Positions 12,225 through 21,338 of a stretch of 64,000 nucleotides of DNA are shown piece by piece. This stretch comes from Brucella anthropi ATCC 49188. Lineage in GTDB: Bacteria; Pseudomonadota; Alphaproteobacteria; Rhizobiales; Rhizobiaceae. The translations under genes and the position numbers were made by a program. Below the pieces are notes generated by a model, which was given only the letters and a program-made list of their open reading frames with translations, was not told the origin of the DNA and made no database searches. Location: NCBI RefSeq assembly GCF_000017405.1, contig NC_009667.1, forward strand, positions 124,001 through 188,000, written 5' to 3'. Positions within the stretch are counted from its first letter, which is position 1. The number at the start of each line of letters is the position of its first letter.

Positions 12225-13529
12225 ATGGCCAAGACTGATATTGCGCGCCGCGTCTACAATCACGCATGGAAGCTCGATCCCATCGTCCGCAGCCTTCTGG
12301 ATACGGACTTCTACAAGCTTCTGATGCTGCAGATGATTTGGGGCCTTTACCCCAAGGTGGACGCAACCTTCTCGCTCATCAACCGCACGACCTCGGTGCG
12401 CCTTGCCGATGAGATCGATGAGGGCGAATTGCGTGCGCAGCTCGACCATGCCCGCACGCTGCGCTTCTCCAAGAAGGAAATGATCTGGCTGGCGGGTAAC
12501 AGTTTCTATGGCCGCAAGCAGATTTTCCAGCCCGAGTTCCTGAACTGGCTGCACGATTTCCAGCTTCCGGAATATGATCTGCGCCGCAAGGACGGCCAGT
12601 ACGAGCTGCATTTCCATGGACCGTGGTCGCACACGACCATGTGGGAAATTCCCGCACTTGCCATCATCAACGAGCTGCGTTCGCGCGCGGCGATGAAGAA
12701 CCTTGGACCGTTTTCGCTCGATGTGCTTTATGCGCGCGCCAAGGCGAAGATGTGGAGCAAGGTTGAACGCCTGCGCCAGCTGCCGGGGCTGAAGATTTCC
12801 GACTTCGGCACGCGCCGCCGCCATTCCTTCCTGTGGCAGCGCTGGTGCGTCGAAGCGCTGAAGGAAGGCATCGGCGATGCCTTCACCGGCACCAGCAATG
12901 TGCTTCTGGCCATGGATACCGATCTTGAAGCACTTGGCACCAATGCGCATGAATTGCCGATGGTGCTGGCAGCTCTTGCCAAGAATGACGAGGAACTGCG
13001 CTCAGCCCCCTATCGCGTGCTGCAGGACTGGAACCGTTACTATGGCGGCAATCTTCTGATCGTTCTGCCCGATGCTTTCGGCACGGCTGCCTTCCTGCGC
13101 AATGCGCCGGACTGGGTTGCCGACTGGACCGGCTTCCGCCCCGACAGTGCCCCGCCCATCGAAGGCGGCGAGCGCATCATCGAATGGTGGAAGTCACGCG
13201 GCAAGGACCCGCGCGAAAAGCTGCTGATCTTTTCCGACGCGCTCGATGTGGATACGATCGAGGAGACTTACCGTCACTTCGAAGGGCGTGTGCGTATGAG
13301 CTTCGGCTGGGGCACCAACCTCACCAATGATTTTGCAGGTTGCGCTCCGAAGGAAATCGAAGGGCTGAATGCCATCTCGCTGGTCTGCAAGGTGACGGAT
13401 GCCAACGGCCATCCTGCGGTCAAGCTTTCCGACAATCCGCAAAAGGCGACCGGCGATCCTAAGGAAGTGGCGCGTTATCTCAAGTTCTTTGGAAATGAGG
13501 AGCGGGTGGAGCAGCTCGTCCGCGTGTAA
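12225..13529 (+). CDS. pncB: Nicotinate phosphoribosyltransferase
   Basis: A 434-residue enzyme converting nicotinate and PRPP (with ATP) to nicotinate mononucleotide in NAD salvage. Recognisable family segments include [14 protein letters not shown] near the N-terminus, FGTRRRHSF and the C-terminal [11 protein letters not shown] phosphate-binding region. ATG 12225 is chosen because GGAGG at 12215-12219 is ideally spaced; an in-frame ATG at 12204 would add seven residues without a good site. The gene stands alone between the cgs terminator and a palindromic repeat, so it probably has its own promoter in the short gap after cgs. Confidence 0.95.
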   Translation: MAKTDIARRVYNHAWKLDPIVRSLLDTDFYKLLMLQMIWGLYPKVDATFSLINRTTSVRLADEIDEGELRAQLDHARTLRFSKKEMIWLAGNSFYGRKQIFQPEFLNWLHDFQLPEYDLRRKDGQYELHFHGPWSHTTMWEIPALAIINELRSRAAMKNLGPFSLDVLYARAKAKMWSKVERLRQLPGLKISDFGTRRRHSFLWQRWCVEALKEGIGDAFTGTSNVLLAMDTDLEALGTNAHELPMVLAALAKNDEELRSAPYRVLQDWNRYYGGNLLIVLPDAFGTAAFLRNAPDWVADWTGFRPDSAPPIEGGERIIEWWKSRGKDPREKLLIFSDALDVDTIEETYRHFEGRVRMSFGWGTNLTNDFAGCAPKEIEGLNAISLVCKVTDANGHPAVKLSDNPQKATGDPKEVARYLKFFGNEERVEQLVRV

Positions 13530-13537
13530 CGAGCTGC
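13511..13537 (+). other. Inverted repeat spanning the pncB stop codon
   Basis: GCAGCTCG (13511-13518) and CGAGCTGC (13530-13537) are perfect 8-bp arms around an 11-base loop containing the pncB TAA. There is no T-tract, so it is not a classical terminator, though it could protect or end the transcript together with the palindromic repeat that follows. Confidence 0.5.
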
Positions 13538-13548
13538 AACGAGCGATT

Positions 13549-13650
13549 AAAGCGCGTTTCGATCTGACTGGATCAGATCGGCGCCCTAATCTTTTGTTTT
13601 GACGCACATCTTATCCGAAAACCGTTTCACACTTTTCGGGATGCGCTCTA
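13549..13650 (-). repeat. Palindromic ~100-bp intergenic repeat, copy 1 (Bru-RS-like)
   Basis: Read on the bottom strand it starts TAGAGCGCAT, continues with CCGAAAA/TTTTCGG arms around GTGTGAAACGG, and ends with a GATCTGA/TCAGATC hairpin and CGCGCTTT. Copies at 17841-17940 and 29055-29153 share this plan. It lies between convergent pncB and the PhzF-like gene, and its edge TAG is the stop codon of the latter. Size and form fit the Brucella Bru-RS palindromes from memory; I could not align it to them. Confidence 0.75.
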
Positions 13651-14478
13651 TTCCATCAACCGTGCGGTGCCGGAAACGCGGATAGAGCCGCCGCGCTCAT
13701 TGCCGATCTGGGCGCGCAGATGTGACGGACTGCCCATATCCTCGCCCTGAAAGACTTCGATCTCGCCGCCATGCGGCCAGCCGCTATCACGCAGATAGGC
13801 GGCAAAGGCCGCCGTGGCCGCGCCAGTCGCCGGGTCTTCATAAACTCCGCCGGAGGCAAACGGGTTGCGGCTGTGGAAGCGCTTCGGCGTCTCGGAATAG
13901 ATGAGCAGGATCGTCGTCCAGCCTTGCCGCTTCATCAGGATGCGCCCGCGCGCCATGTCGTAATGCATCGAAGCCAGCTTTTCGCGTGAACGAAGCGGAA
14001 GCACGATATGATCCGCCCCGGCATGGATCAGGGCGGGTGCCAGACCGGGTGCCAGATCATCCTGTTCGAAACTGAACAGTGCCAGCGCCTGTTCCACTTC
14101 CGCATCATTGGCGGCACGCTGGCGCGTCGGCGGCGATTGCAGGCTGGCCGCAAACAGCTCGCCTTCCTTGCGGCCTTCGACGCTGATATCGCCATTGTTG
14201 AGCTTGAGTGCGAAACGTCCATCGCCCATGCGCATGGCCAACGCAGCGCCGAGAGCAATGGTAGCGTGACCGCAGAACGGCACTTCCATTTCCGGTGCAA
14301 AATAGCGAACGCGCCAGCTATCGTCCTCCGGTGCAGCAAAGGCGGTTTCGGAAAAGCCCACATCCTTTGCAATTTTCTGCATATCTTGCGGGGAGGGGAG
14401 GCGATCGGCGATCAACACTCCAGCGGGATTGCCGCCCTGATTGCCTTGCGAAAAGGCAGCAATGCGCAACACGTCCAT
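13648..14478 (-). CDS. PhzF family isomerase/epimerase-like protein
   Basis: A 276-residue protein of the PhzF/diaminopimelate-epimerase fold. The N-terminal MDVLRIAAF, GNPAGV, and GFSETAFA with the conserved acidic residue Glu44 are family hallmarks, as are CGHATIALG and the C-terminal DPATGAATAAFAAYL. Members such as YddE are often of unknown substrate, so I do not assign a reaction. It is convergent with pncB, and its TAG stop overlaps the palindromic repeat. A 65-bp gap separates it from the upstream methyltransferase, so co-transcription with that pair is possible. Confidence 0.85.
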   Translation of the reverse strand: MDVLRIAAFSQGNQGGNPAGVLIADRLPSPQDMQKIAKDVGFSETAFAAPEDDSWRVRYFAPEMEVPFCGHATIALGAALAMRMGDGRFALKLNNGDISVEGRKEGELFAASLQSPPTRQRAANDAEVEQALALFSFEQDDLAPGLAPALIHAGADHIVLPLRSREKLASMHYDMARGRILMKRQGWTTILLIYSETPKRFHSRNPFASGGVYEDPATGAATAAFAAYLRDSGWPHGGEIEVFQGEDMGSPSHLRAQIGNERGGSIRVSGTARLME

Positions 14479-14543
14479 GGTTTCTCCTCGCCAGTCTGAT
14501 TCGTGTCCCGCCCACCCCTATAAAAGGCGTGAAATGTGGCTGG

Positions 14544-15281
14544 TCAAGCAGTCTGTCGGCTAGCGGAAACTATCAACAGCATAGGTCGTTCCATCTCATC
14601 CGACAGTGCCGGCCATGCCGCGATCTGCTCTGGCGATGGATGCCATTCCTCCAGCCGGTTGATGGCAAATCCGGCCTCAATCAGCGCATTGACGGAGGTG
14701 CTGAGGCGGCGGTGATATTTAATGACACCCTCTGTCAGCCAATCGGTTCGCCTTTCACCTTCCACTGCATAATGATCGACCGGCCAGCGCTTCTGGCCGT
14801 TGCCTTCCTCGATCCAGCCCGGCGTAAGCGGCGCCATGAAGATCGGATGCTCGATCGTGAAAACAAAGCGACCTTCTGGCCGCAAAGCTGCATGGATCGC
14901 TTTCAAAAGACGCGGGAAGTCGCGGATATAGTGAAAGGCCAAAGAACTGTAGACGAGATCGAAGCTTGCTTCTGGAAGTTCCAGCCCTTCCATGTCGGCC
15001 TGAATGTAGCGAACGGCGTCATCCTGTGTGTCGTGGCGCGCACGTTCGAGCATGTTCTCCGAAAGATCGTAGCCGGTGAGGGAGGCAGCTCCCTGTTCGC
15101 GGGCAAAGCGGCAAAACCAGCCGAAACCGCAACCAAGATCGGCAACGTCACGGCCGGTCAGATCAGGCAAAAGCGAACGGACAATTGGCCATTCAGGCGC
15201 GCCTTCCAGCCCATGCACGGAACGTGGCAACTGGCTGTAAGCGGCGAAGAAGTCGTCGCGATCATAAATATTCTGGGCCAT
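14544..15281 (-). CDS. Class I SAM-dependent methyltransferase
   Basis: A 245-residue soluble protein with SAM-binding motif I DLGCGFGWFCRFA (about residues 49-61), then YDLSENML (motif II) and FDLVYSSLAFHYI (motif IV region), typical of the Methyltransf_11 type. The substrate is not evident; small-molecule methylation is likely. It starts 3 bp after the stop of the LysE-type exporter gene, so the two are almost certainly one transcription unit. That raises the possibility that the exporter handles the methylated product or its precursor, which is inference only. Confidence 0.85.
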   Translation of the reverse strand: MAQNIYDRDDFFAAYSQLPRSVHGLEGAPEWPIVRSLLPDLTGRDVADLGCGFGWFCRFAREQGAASLTGYDLSENMLERARHDTQDDAVRYIQADMEGLELPEASFDLVYSSLAFHYIRDFPRLLKAIHAALRPEGRFVFTIEHPIFMAPLTPGWIEEGNGQKRWPVDHYAVEGERRTDWLTEGVIKYHRRLSTSVNALIEAGFAINRLEEWHPSPEQIAAWPALSDEMERPMLLIVSASRQTA

Positions 15282-15284
15282 GGT

Positions 15285-15896
15285 CTATCGTTCGGTCAGT
15301 GCGAGTTTTGCCCCGAGTGCGACGAAGGCGGCAGCAAAGCTGCGGCGCATCCATGCAAGCACAGCGGGGCGCGAGATGATCTGGTTACGGACGGCGGCTG
15401 CGAACACACCGTAGAACGCAAACACCACGAATGTCATCGCCATGAAGACGAGAGACAGTTCCACCATGCGGGCAACCGTCCCGCCCTGTTGCGTATTTAC
15501 GAATTGCGGCAGGAAGGCAAAGAAGAATATCGACAGTTTGGGGTTCAGCAGATTGACCAGAATTGCCGACCAGATGACCTCACGGTCCGAACGCGGCGCG
15601 TCGTTGGTTTCGATCTTCAGTGTGCCATGCTCCTTGAGCGTCATCCACGCCATATAGAGCAGATAGGCAACGCCTGCATATTTGATGACCTCGAAAGCAA
15701 GTGCGCTGGTATGGAGCAGAGCTGCCAGCCCTGTCACGGCAGCCAGCATATGCGGCACGATGCCGAGCGTGCAGCCGAGCGCGGCAATGACCGAGGCCCG
15801 TGCGCCACGGGACAGCCCTGCCGCAAGCGTTACCAGCACGCCAGTGCCGGGGGAGGCGACAATGATGAAGGATGTCAGCAGAAATTCGATGCTCAT
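15285..15896 (-). CDS. LysE/RhtB family amino-acid exporter
   Basis: A 203-residue inner-membrane protein with about six hydrophobic segments. The N-terminal ASPGTGVLVTLAAGLSRG block carries the SPG motif of LysE/RhtB translocators and is followed by a long family-typical LG-rich segment. Length is normal for the family. Substrates are usually amino acids such as homoserine, threonine or lysine; which one cannot be told here. It is the first gene of a pair with the methyltransferase and is separated by 80 bp from the stop of the sugar kinase upstream. Confidence 0.88.
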   Translation of the reverse strand: MSIEFLLTSFIIVASPGTGVLVTLAAGLSRGARASVIAALGCTLGIVPHMLAAVTGLAALLHTSALAFEVIKYAGVAYLLYMAWMTLKEHGTLKIETNDAPRSDREVIWSAILVNLLNPKLSIFFFAFLPQFVNTQQGGTVARMVELSLVFMAMTFVVFAFYGVFAAAVRNQIISRPAVLAWMRRSFAAAFVALGAKLALTER

Positions 15897-15976
15897 GATG
15901 TTCTGGACTCCTGTTCGGACCTTGTCGGAAAAGGTCGACGCAGGCCGGACGCATCATGTCACGGCTTTGCCTTGCG

Positions 15977-16903
15977 TCAATCCTTCATCTCATGCGCCCA
16001 TGGCGGGTTTGCACCTGCACGCGAGACGGTGACGGCAGCAGCCCGGACCCCGAGCGCGACAGCGGAATGAATCTGGTCTTCAGTCAGTTCGGCAAGCGCG
16101 TCCTTGTCGAGAAGGCCCTGATTGTGAAGGCTGGCGAGAATGCCCGCATTGACCGTGTCGCCGGCGCCAACGGTGTCAATCACGTCCACTTTCACACCCG
16201 GCACGCGCACGGTTGCCTTGGTCGTATAGGCGTCAGCGCCATGCGCGCCCTTGGTAATGACCACCAGTTTCGGTCCGAGCTTCAGCCATTCGGCTGCGAT
16301 TTCGTCGTGGCTGCCCTTTTCGCCAAACCAGGCGAGATCTTCGTCTGAAAGTTTCACGATATCGGCGAGCGCGATCATGCGCTTCATGCGCGCCAGATGT
16401 TTTTCGCGGTTGGTGATGAAGCCAGCACGAATATTCGGGTCGAGGAACATGACCCGCCTTGGTGCCTCACGCGTCATCAGCGCTTCATAGACGCTGCCGC
16501 ACGGTTCGGAAATCAGGCTGATGCAGCCGAACAGCATGGCGTCGATGGCATCATCGACATAGGGCATGTCGCTCTCGGCCAGCATGCGGCCAGCAGTATT
16601 TTCATCATAGAAGGCGTAACGCGCCTGCCCATCGACCAGACGCACGAAAGCCAGTGTCGTTGGTCGATCCGAGATTGCGGCAAAGGAATAATCGACATTG
16701 GATCGCGCCAGATTATCGCGCAGTACCTCGCCAAAAAAATCCGACGAAATGCCTGAAAAGAAACCGGTCGGGACTTCGAGGCGTCCAAGCGCGATGGCCG
16801 TGTTGAAGACGGAGCCACCTGCGAAAGGCTGGAACGCGGTTTCCCCCGTTGCGGTTTCGCGTGGCAGCATGTCGATCAGGGATTCACCGCAGCAAAGGAT
16901 CAT
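15977..16903 (-). CDS. PfkB family carbohydrate kinase (fructokinase-like)
   Basis: A 308-residue ribokinase-family sugar kinase. The N-terminus has CCGESLIDMLPRE and the substrate-binding GGSVFNTAIALGRL, and the C-terminal signature DTVGAGDTVNAGILA contains the catalytic Asp and anion hole. Closest resemblance by eye is to bacterial fructokinases, which make fructose-6-phosphate from fructose and ATP. It lies between the exporter and the SDR gene, all leftward, but a terminator sits just upstream of it (16951-16981), so it likely has its own promoter. Sugar specificity is not proven by sequence alone. Confidence 0.85.
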   Translation of the reverse strand: MILCCGESLIDMLPRETATGETAFQPFAGGSVFNTAIALGRLEVPTGFFSGISSDFFGEVLRDNLARSNVDYSFAAISDRPTTLAFVRLVDGQARYAFYDENTAGRMLAESDMPYVDDAIDAMLFGCISLISEPCGSVYEALMTREAPRRVMFLDPNIRAGFITNREKHLARMKRMIALADIVKLSDEDLAWFGEKGSHDEIAAEWLKLGPKLVVITKGAHGADAYTTKATVRVPGVKVDVIDTVGAGDTVNAGILASLHNQGLLDKDALAELTEDQIHSAVALGVRAAAVTVSRAGANPPWAHEMKD

Positions 16904-16950
16904 GAAGGCACAACTCAGTTGTTAAATCGATTGAAACAGACATAACCACA

Positions 16951-16981
16951 AAAGCGCGAAGAATTTCAATCTCCGCGCTTT
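16951..16981 (-). terminator. Rho-independent terminator after the SDR gene
   Basis: AAAGCGCG (16951-16958) and CGCGCTTT (16974-16981) are perfect 8-bp arms. On the bottom strand the hairpin follows the SDR stop by 9 bp and ends in TTTT. Confidence 0.8.
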
Positions 16982-16990
16982 GTTAAGATG

Positions 16991-17783
16991 TCAGACGTGC
17001 TGGCCGCCATTGATATGAATTTCCGAACCCGTCACATAGGATGAGGCCTCGGAGCAGAGGAAGTAGATGGTTTCCGCCACTTCCGATGTCTTGCCGAGGC
17101 GGCGCATCGGAAGCTGTTCCACCAGCTTGTCGGTTCCCGGTGAAAGGATCGCCGTATCGATTTCTCCCGGTGCAATGGCATTGACGCGGATACCGTAAGG
17201 GCCGAAGTCGGAGGCCATTTCGCGGGTCAGGGCAGCAAGTGCGGCCTTCGATGTAGCATAGGCGGTTCCGGCAAAGGGGTGCACGCGGCTCCCCGCGATC
17301 GAGGTCACATTGACCACCGAGCCATGTGCAGCCTCGAGTTCCTTGAACAGGCCACGTGCCAGCATGATCGAGGCAAGGAAGTTGACCTGAAATACATCGC
17401 GCCAGACCGCCATGGGCGTTTCGATGGAATTCATGCGGCGTCCGCCCTCCGCCTTCGGCGAAATGCCTGCATTGTTGACCAGTGCATGAAGCTTGCTGCC
17501 ATCGGCTTCGAGACGGCGGCGGATCTCGGCGATTGCCTTGCCAACATCTTCCTGATCGGCGAGGTCGACCTTGATGTGATCTTCCGGACCGGCAGGCCAG
17601 GGGCAATTGTCGGAAAAATCCTGTCGCGAGCAGGTGATGACGCGCCACCCGGCCCGCGAAAAACGCTTCACCGTCGCATGACCGATGCCACGGCTGGCAC
17701 CGGTCAGGACCAGAGTTTTACGTTCGGTATCCGCCTTGGGAGTATCGGAACCGGCAACGTCTGTTTTGGTGACTTGGGACATG
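16991..17783 (-). CDS. Short-chain dehydrogenase/reductase (SDR) family oxidoreductase
   Basis: A classical SDR of 263 residues from the preferred start. It has the cofactor motif TGASRGIG, the structural NNAG, and the active-site YATSK (Tyr-x-x-x-Lys) following a SIAGS segment that supplies the Ser; these are NAD(P)-dependent enzymes. I choose ATG at 17783, preceded on its strand by GAGAGCGAGG; the frame stays open 14 codons further to 17824. The substrate cannot be assigned. It is downstream of the penicillin-binding protein gene but separated by that gene's terminator and a palindromic repeat. Confidence 0.88.
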
Positions 17784-17840
17784 GAAACCTCGCTCTCCAA
17801 TCTTGAATAGACCAAGCCGCTCAAGATTTCGAGGGGAATT

Positions 17841-17940
17841 AAAGCGCATCACGAAAAGTGTGAAACGGTTTTCGGAAACTGTGCGTGTTAGCGGAAATAG
17901 TGAGAGCGTTGATCTGACTTAATCAGATCGAAACGCGCTC
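17841..17940 (+). repeat. Palindromic ~100-bp intergenic repeat, copy 2
   Basis: It starts AAAGCGCATCACG, carries the GAAAAGTGTGAAACGG core with a TTTTCGG arm, and ends with GATCTGA/TCAGATC arms and CGAAACGCGCTC. The sequence from the core to the end matches copy 1 closely apart from the central 30 bases. It sits in the gap between the PBP and SDR genes, which both run leftward. Confidence 0.75.
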
Positions 17941-17980
17941 GAACAAGCTTGGATTGAAGCTGCTTCACTTGATCGCGAGT

Positions 17981-18002
17981 AAAGGCCGCCAGTGGCGGCC
18001 TC
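17981..18002 (-). terminator. Terminator hairpin after the penicillin-binding protein gene
   Basis: AGGCCGCC (17983-17990) pairs perfectly with GGCGGCCT (17994-18001) around a 3-base loop. On the bottom strand it is followed by TTTACT and lies 9 bp after the stop codon. The short T-tail makes it a moderate terminator. Confidence 0.65.
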
Positions 18003-18010
18003 TATTGATG

Positions 18011-20323
18011 TTACTGTGAATTACCCATGATGATATCGAGCAATGTCGTGGATTTTCCTGGCTGCTGCGGCTGCCCGCCGCCCACGTCGCCTGGCGGCAT
18101 CGGGCGGTAATTGTCATTGGCATTGGCCGGGTAAGTCGTAGCGCCGGGCTGTTCGGCGAGTGGGCGGCCCGTCTCATTCGACTGCTGGATGCTGTTGCGG
18201 GCCGTGGAATCCGGAGCAGGTGGCCAATAGCCGTCATCACCATTAGCCGCCATCGGCTGATTGCCATAGGAATCCTGCGGCATCATGCCGGGATCGTAAG
18301 GCGCATTCGGATCGATGCCGTCGCTGCCACCGGGAACGACGTTCTGGATATCGTAATGGCCGGGAAGCTCGGCAACCGGCACGCCCTTATGTGCTTCCTT
18401 CATGAAGTTTTTCCAGGCGGCGACCGGTAGGGTCGAACCGAACACGCGCTTCATGCCCTTGCCGTCATCATTGCCGAACCATACACCGGTTGTGAGGTTG
18501 GCCGTATAGCCGACAAACCACGCATCGCGGAAATTCTGGCTGGTACCGGTCTTGCCTGCAGCGGGCCAGCCGAAGGCGGCGCGCTTTGCCGTCCCGTCTT
18601 CCACCGTGCGCCGCAGCATGGCGTTCATCATGCCGACATTGCGTTCATCGATGACACGCGGGCCAACGCCATCTTCCTTCTGATAAAGAACCTTGCCGTC
18701 GGAATCCGTCACCTTGGTGATGAAATAGACCGGCGCGCGATAGCCGCCATTGGCAAAAGGCACATAGGCATCGGTCAGTTCCAACAGGGTCACTTCCGAC
18801 GTGCCGAGTGCCAGCGAGGCATTGGCTTCGAGTTTGGACTGAACGCCGAGCCGATGGGCCGTGTCGATCACGGTCTGTGGGCCGACTTCCATCACGAGCT
18901 GCGCGGCAACGGAATTCAGTGAATGAGAAAGGGCGGTAGCCAGCGTCACCTGTCCCATATATTTGCCGTTATCGTTGCTCGGCGTCCATTTGCCGATACG
19001 AACCGGAGCATCGTTGCGTACCGAGTCCGGTGTCCGCCCCTGTTCGAGCGCTGTCAGATAGACGAAGGGCTTGAAGGATGATGCAGGTTGGCGGTGAGCA
19101 TCGGTGACACGGTCGAACTGGCTTGTGGCATAATCGACGCCGCCGACCATGGCGCGCACTGCGCCGGTACTGTCAATGGAAACGAGCGCACCCTGACTGG
19201 CGTTCATCTTTGTGCCGCTCTGGGAAATCTGGTCCTTGATCGCCTCTTCACCTGCGCGCTGCAGGTTCAGATCGATGGTGGTCTGGACGGTGATGTCTTC
19301 CTTCGCTTCACCGATCAGCTCGGGTAGTTCCGCCACAACCTTGTCGGCAACGTAGTTTTCCGAGCCCTGCCAATAGGATGGCGCACGCGTCATCGGTTCG
19401 CTTTCGGCGATGGCCATCTGGCTGTCATCGATCATGCCTTCCTCGCGCATGGCGCCCAGCACCAGCTTGGCACGTGCGGCGGCGGCTTCCGGATCGCGGG
19501 CAGGCGACAGGCGCGATGGTGCCTTCAGAAGACCGGCAAGGGTTGCCGCTTCCATCAGGTTCACATCCTTGGCGGGCTTGCTGAAATAACGCCGGGAGGC
19601 CGCATCAACACCGAAAGCGCCGGAACCGAGATAGACCCGGTTCAGATACATCTCGAGAATCTGGTCCTTGGTGTATTTGTGCTCAAGCCAGAGCGCGAGC
19701 ATGACTTCCTGCACCTTGCGCTCAAGCGTGCGGTCGGGAGAAAGAAACAGGTTCTTGGCAAGCTGCTGGGTCAGCGTTGATCCGCCCTGAACGGCGCGGC
19801 CCGAAACAACGTTGGTTACTACTGCGCGGGCAAGGCCGATGGGGTCAATGCCGAAATGCGAATAGAAGCGGCGATCCTCGATAGCGATGACGGCCTTCGG
19901 GATAAAGGGCGACATTTCATGCAAGCCCACGGCCTCGCCGCCGGTAGTCCCGCGATTGGCGATCAGGTTTCCGTTGACGTCAACGATACGCACATTCGGT
20001 GGACGATCAGGAATGGCCCAATCCGTCGTCGGCGGCATCTTGGCCGCGAAATAGACCAGCATGCCTGCAAAGGCGATACCGCCCCAGAGGCCAAGTACGA
20101 GGCACCAGTAGATCGAGCGGCGCAGAAAGCCGAAAAAGCCACGCGGCTTCTTCTTGCCACGTCGTGAAGCGCGTGGTTCCGGTTCTTCTGATTGCCTGCG
20201 TCGGCGCTGCTGTGAGCGTGCCATGCGATCCTCCTCGTCGACGCGAAAAACCTCGTCATCTTTTTTCTCTTCGCCACCGAAGGAAGGTTCGATGCGCCGG
20301 TTTTTATCGTCACGCGATGTCAT
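18011..20323 (-). CDS. Class A penicillin-binding protein, PBP1A family (bifunctional transglycosylase/transpeptidase)
   Basis: A 770-residue peptidoglycan synthase. A basic, Arg-rich cytoplasmic tail precedes a single membrane anchor (about residues 80-100). The GT51 glycosyltransferase domain has EDRRFYSHFGID, GGSTLTQQLAKNLF and the following KVQEVMLALWLE. The transpeptidase domain has SSFKP (nucleophile Ser), the SxN motif SLNS and KTGTSQNF. A Pro/Asn/Gln-rich periplasmic tail of about 110 residues ends the protein. I start at ATG 20323 rather than TTG 20359, which has no support. It polymerises and cross-links glycan strands. Which PBP1 paralogue it is cannot be fixed without comparison. 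Transcription stops at the hairpin just downstream. Confidence 0.93.
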   Translation of the reverse strand: MTSRDDKNRRIEPSFGGEEKKDDEVFRVDEEDRMARSQQRRRRQSEEPEPRASRRGKKKPRGFFGFLRRSIYWCLVLGLWGGIAFAGMLVYFAAKMPPTTDWAIPDRPPNVRIVDVNGNLIANRGTTGGEAVGLHEMSPFIPKAVIAIEDRRFYSHFGIDPIGLARAVVTNVVSGRAVQGGSTLTQQLAKNLFLSPDRTLERKVQEVMLALWLEHKYTKDQILEMYLNRVYLGSGAFGVDAASRRYFSKPAKDVNLMEAATLAGLLKAPSRLSPARDPEAAAARAKLVLGAMREEGMIDDSQMAIAESEPMTRAPSYWQGSENYVADKVVAELPELIGEAKEDITVQTTIDLNLQRAGEEAIKDQISQSGTKMNASQGALVSIDSTGAVRAMVGGVDYATSQFDRVTDAHRQPASSFKPFVYLTALEQGRTPDSVRNDAPVRIGKWTPSNDNGKYMGQVTLATALSHSLNSVAAQLVMEVGPQTVIDTAHRLGVQSKLEANASLALGTSEVTLLELTDAYVPFANGGYRAPVYFITKVTDSDGKVLYQKEDGVGPRVIDERNVGMMNAMLRRTVEDGTAKRAAFGWPAAGKTGTSQNFRDAWFVGYTANLTTGVWFGNDDGKGMKRVFGSTLPVAAWKNFMKEAHKGVPVAELPGHYDIQNVVPGGSDGIDPNAPYDPGMMPQDSYGNQPMAANGDDGYWPPAPDSTARNSIQQSNETGRPLAEQPGATTYPANANDNYRPMPPGDVGGGQPQQPGKSTTLLDIIMGNSQ

Positions 20324-20491
20324 GTCAGCCTGGATCCGCCCACCCGTTTGCCGGTCCAATCGTGATGTGGACCGGTCATTCTGAATAATGTCTGCGTGCT
20401 TTACGGGATTTTGTGCCGCAAAAGCAAATAAGGGCCTAATCCGGTGCAGGGTAAATGCGGCAGTTTAAAGGGACGTAAATCGTTCACACAC

Positions 20492-20525
20492 AAAAAAGGC
20501 TCCGCGGGGGCGGAGCCTTTTCTCA
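20492..20525. terminator. Bidirectional-type terminator hairpin in the PBP-omp gap
   Basis: GGCTCCGC and GCGGAGCC are perfect 8-bp arms around GGGG, with an A-run to the left and TTTTCT to the right. It lies after the first omp gene (bottom strand) and before the PBP gene. It would end the omp transcript about 125 bp past its stop. Confidence 0.75.
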
Positions 20526-20627
20526 GTTATAAGCCCGATTATGTGCTTATCCCAGGGCGACGAAATGCTAACGCATCATGCCCTGAAAATGCTCAATCGC
20601 CGCACAGGCTTAACCAAACGCGATGAG

Positions 20628-20646
20628 CCAAACTCATCGAGTTTGG
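20628..20646 (-). other. Stem-loop directly after the omp stop codon
   Basis: CCAAACTC (20628-20635) and GAGTTTGG (20639-20646) form a perfect 8-bp stem with a 3-base loop, 2 bp beyond the omp TAA. There is no T-tract, so it may be a 3'-end stabilising structure, with termination at the stronger hairpin further on. Confidence 0.55.
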
Positions 20647-20648
20647 TA

Positions 20649-21338
20649 TTAGAACTTGTAAGCAACACCGAGGCGGATATCGTTGGTCTTGAACGAACCG
20701 CGTGTCGCGGTGTTGCCAAGGTCGAAATCCTTGTTGCCGAAATCGGTATAGCGATATTCGAGGCGCAGAAGGACATTGTCGGTCGCAGCGTAGTCAACGC
20801 CGGTACCAACAGTCCAGCCGGTCAGGGTCTTGTCGTTGTTATAGTCGCTGCCGCCGACATTGAGCGAGTTCTTCACGCCGCCGAAAGCAACGCCACCGGC
20901 GATGTAGGGCATGAAGCGGTCAACGGCATAACCAGCGCGTGCGCGAACAGCGCCCGACCACTGCAGCTTCGTTTCAGCTGAAGTCTGAACAGCGTTGCTG
21001 TTCGAAATATAGTCGTGCGACTTCTTCAGGTCGTTGTAGTCGAAGTTGCCGTCAACGCCGAGAATGACGTTGTTGCCCATGTCGAAGTTATAGCCAGCAT
21101 AGACGCCACCGATGAAGCCGTTCGGCTTGAACTCGTTGGACTGATCCGTGGACTTGTCGTCAAGCTTGGCGCGGCCCCAGCCCCAGCCAATCTCACCACC
21201 GATATAAGCGCCGCCCCATGAGAAGGCGGGAGCTGCCATTGGGGCAGGTTCCTGCGAAACGATTGCGTCGGCTGCATAAGCACCGGTGCTGGCGACGACT
21301 GCGAGCAGGGAAGCGCCAAGTAGAATTCTGAACTTCAT
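20649..21338 (-). CDS. Omp25/Omp31-family outer membrane beta-barrel protein (first copy)
   Basis: A 229-residue outer membrane protein with a 22-residue signal peptide ending AYA, giving a mature start ADAIVSQEP. The rest has alternating beta-barrel strands, ending LEYRYTDFGNKDF and the family-typical C-terminus RLGVAYKF with a terminal Phe. It is strongly similar along its length to the neighbouring Omp (20-residue blocks such as SGAVRARxGYAVDRFMPY are shared). Family members in Brucella include Omp25, its b/c/d paralogues and Omp31; I cannot assign the letter. The start is supported by AGGAGTTTTCG before the ATG. Its upstream region is very AT-rich. Confidence 0.92.
   Translation of the reverse strand: MKFRILLGASLLAVVASTGAYAADAIVSQEPAPMAAPAFSWGGAYIGGEIGWGWGRAKLDDKSTDQSNEFKPNGFIGGVYAGYNFDMGNNVILGVDGNFDYNDLKKSHDYISNSNAVQTSAETKLQWSGAVRARAGYAVDRFMPYIAGGVAFGGVKNSLNVGGSDYNNDKTLTGWTVGTGVDYAATDNVLLRLEYRYTDFGNKDFDLGNTATRGSFKTNDIRLGVAYKF

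Noticed and set aside
10130..12232. 700-codon bottom-strand open frame over the 3' end of cgs
   Set aside because: Shadow of the GH94-like domain coding frame; no motif, and it runs through the cgs terminator.
14295..16070. 591-codon top-strand open frame across three bottom-strand genes
   Set aside because: It covers the PhzF-like, methyltransferase and LysE genes in antisense; those have clear motifs and proper starts, this has none.
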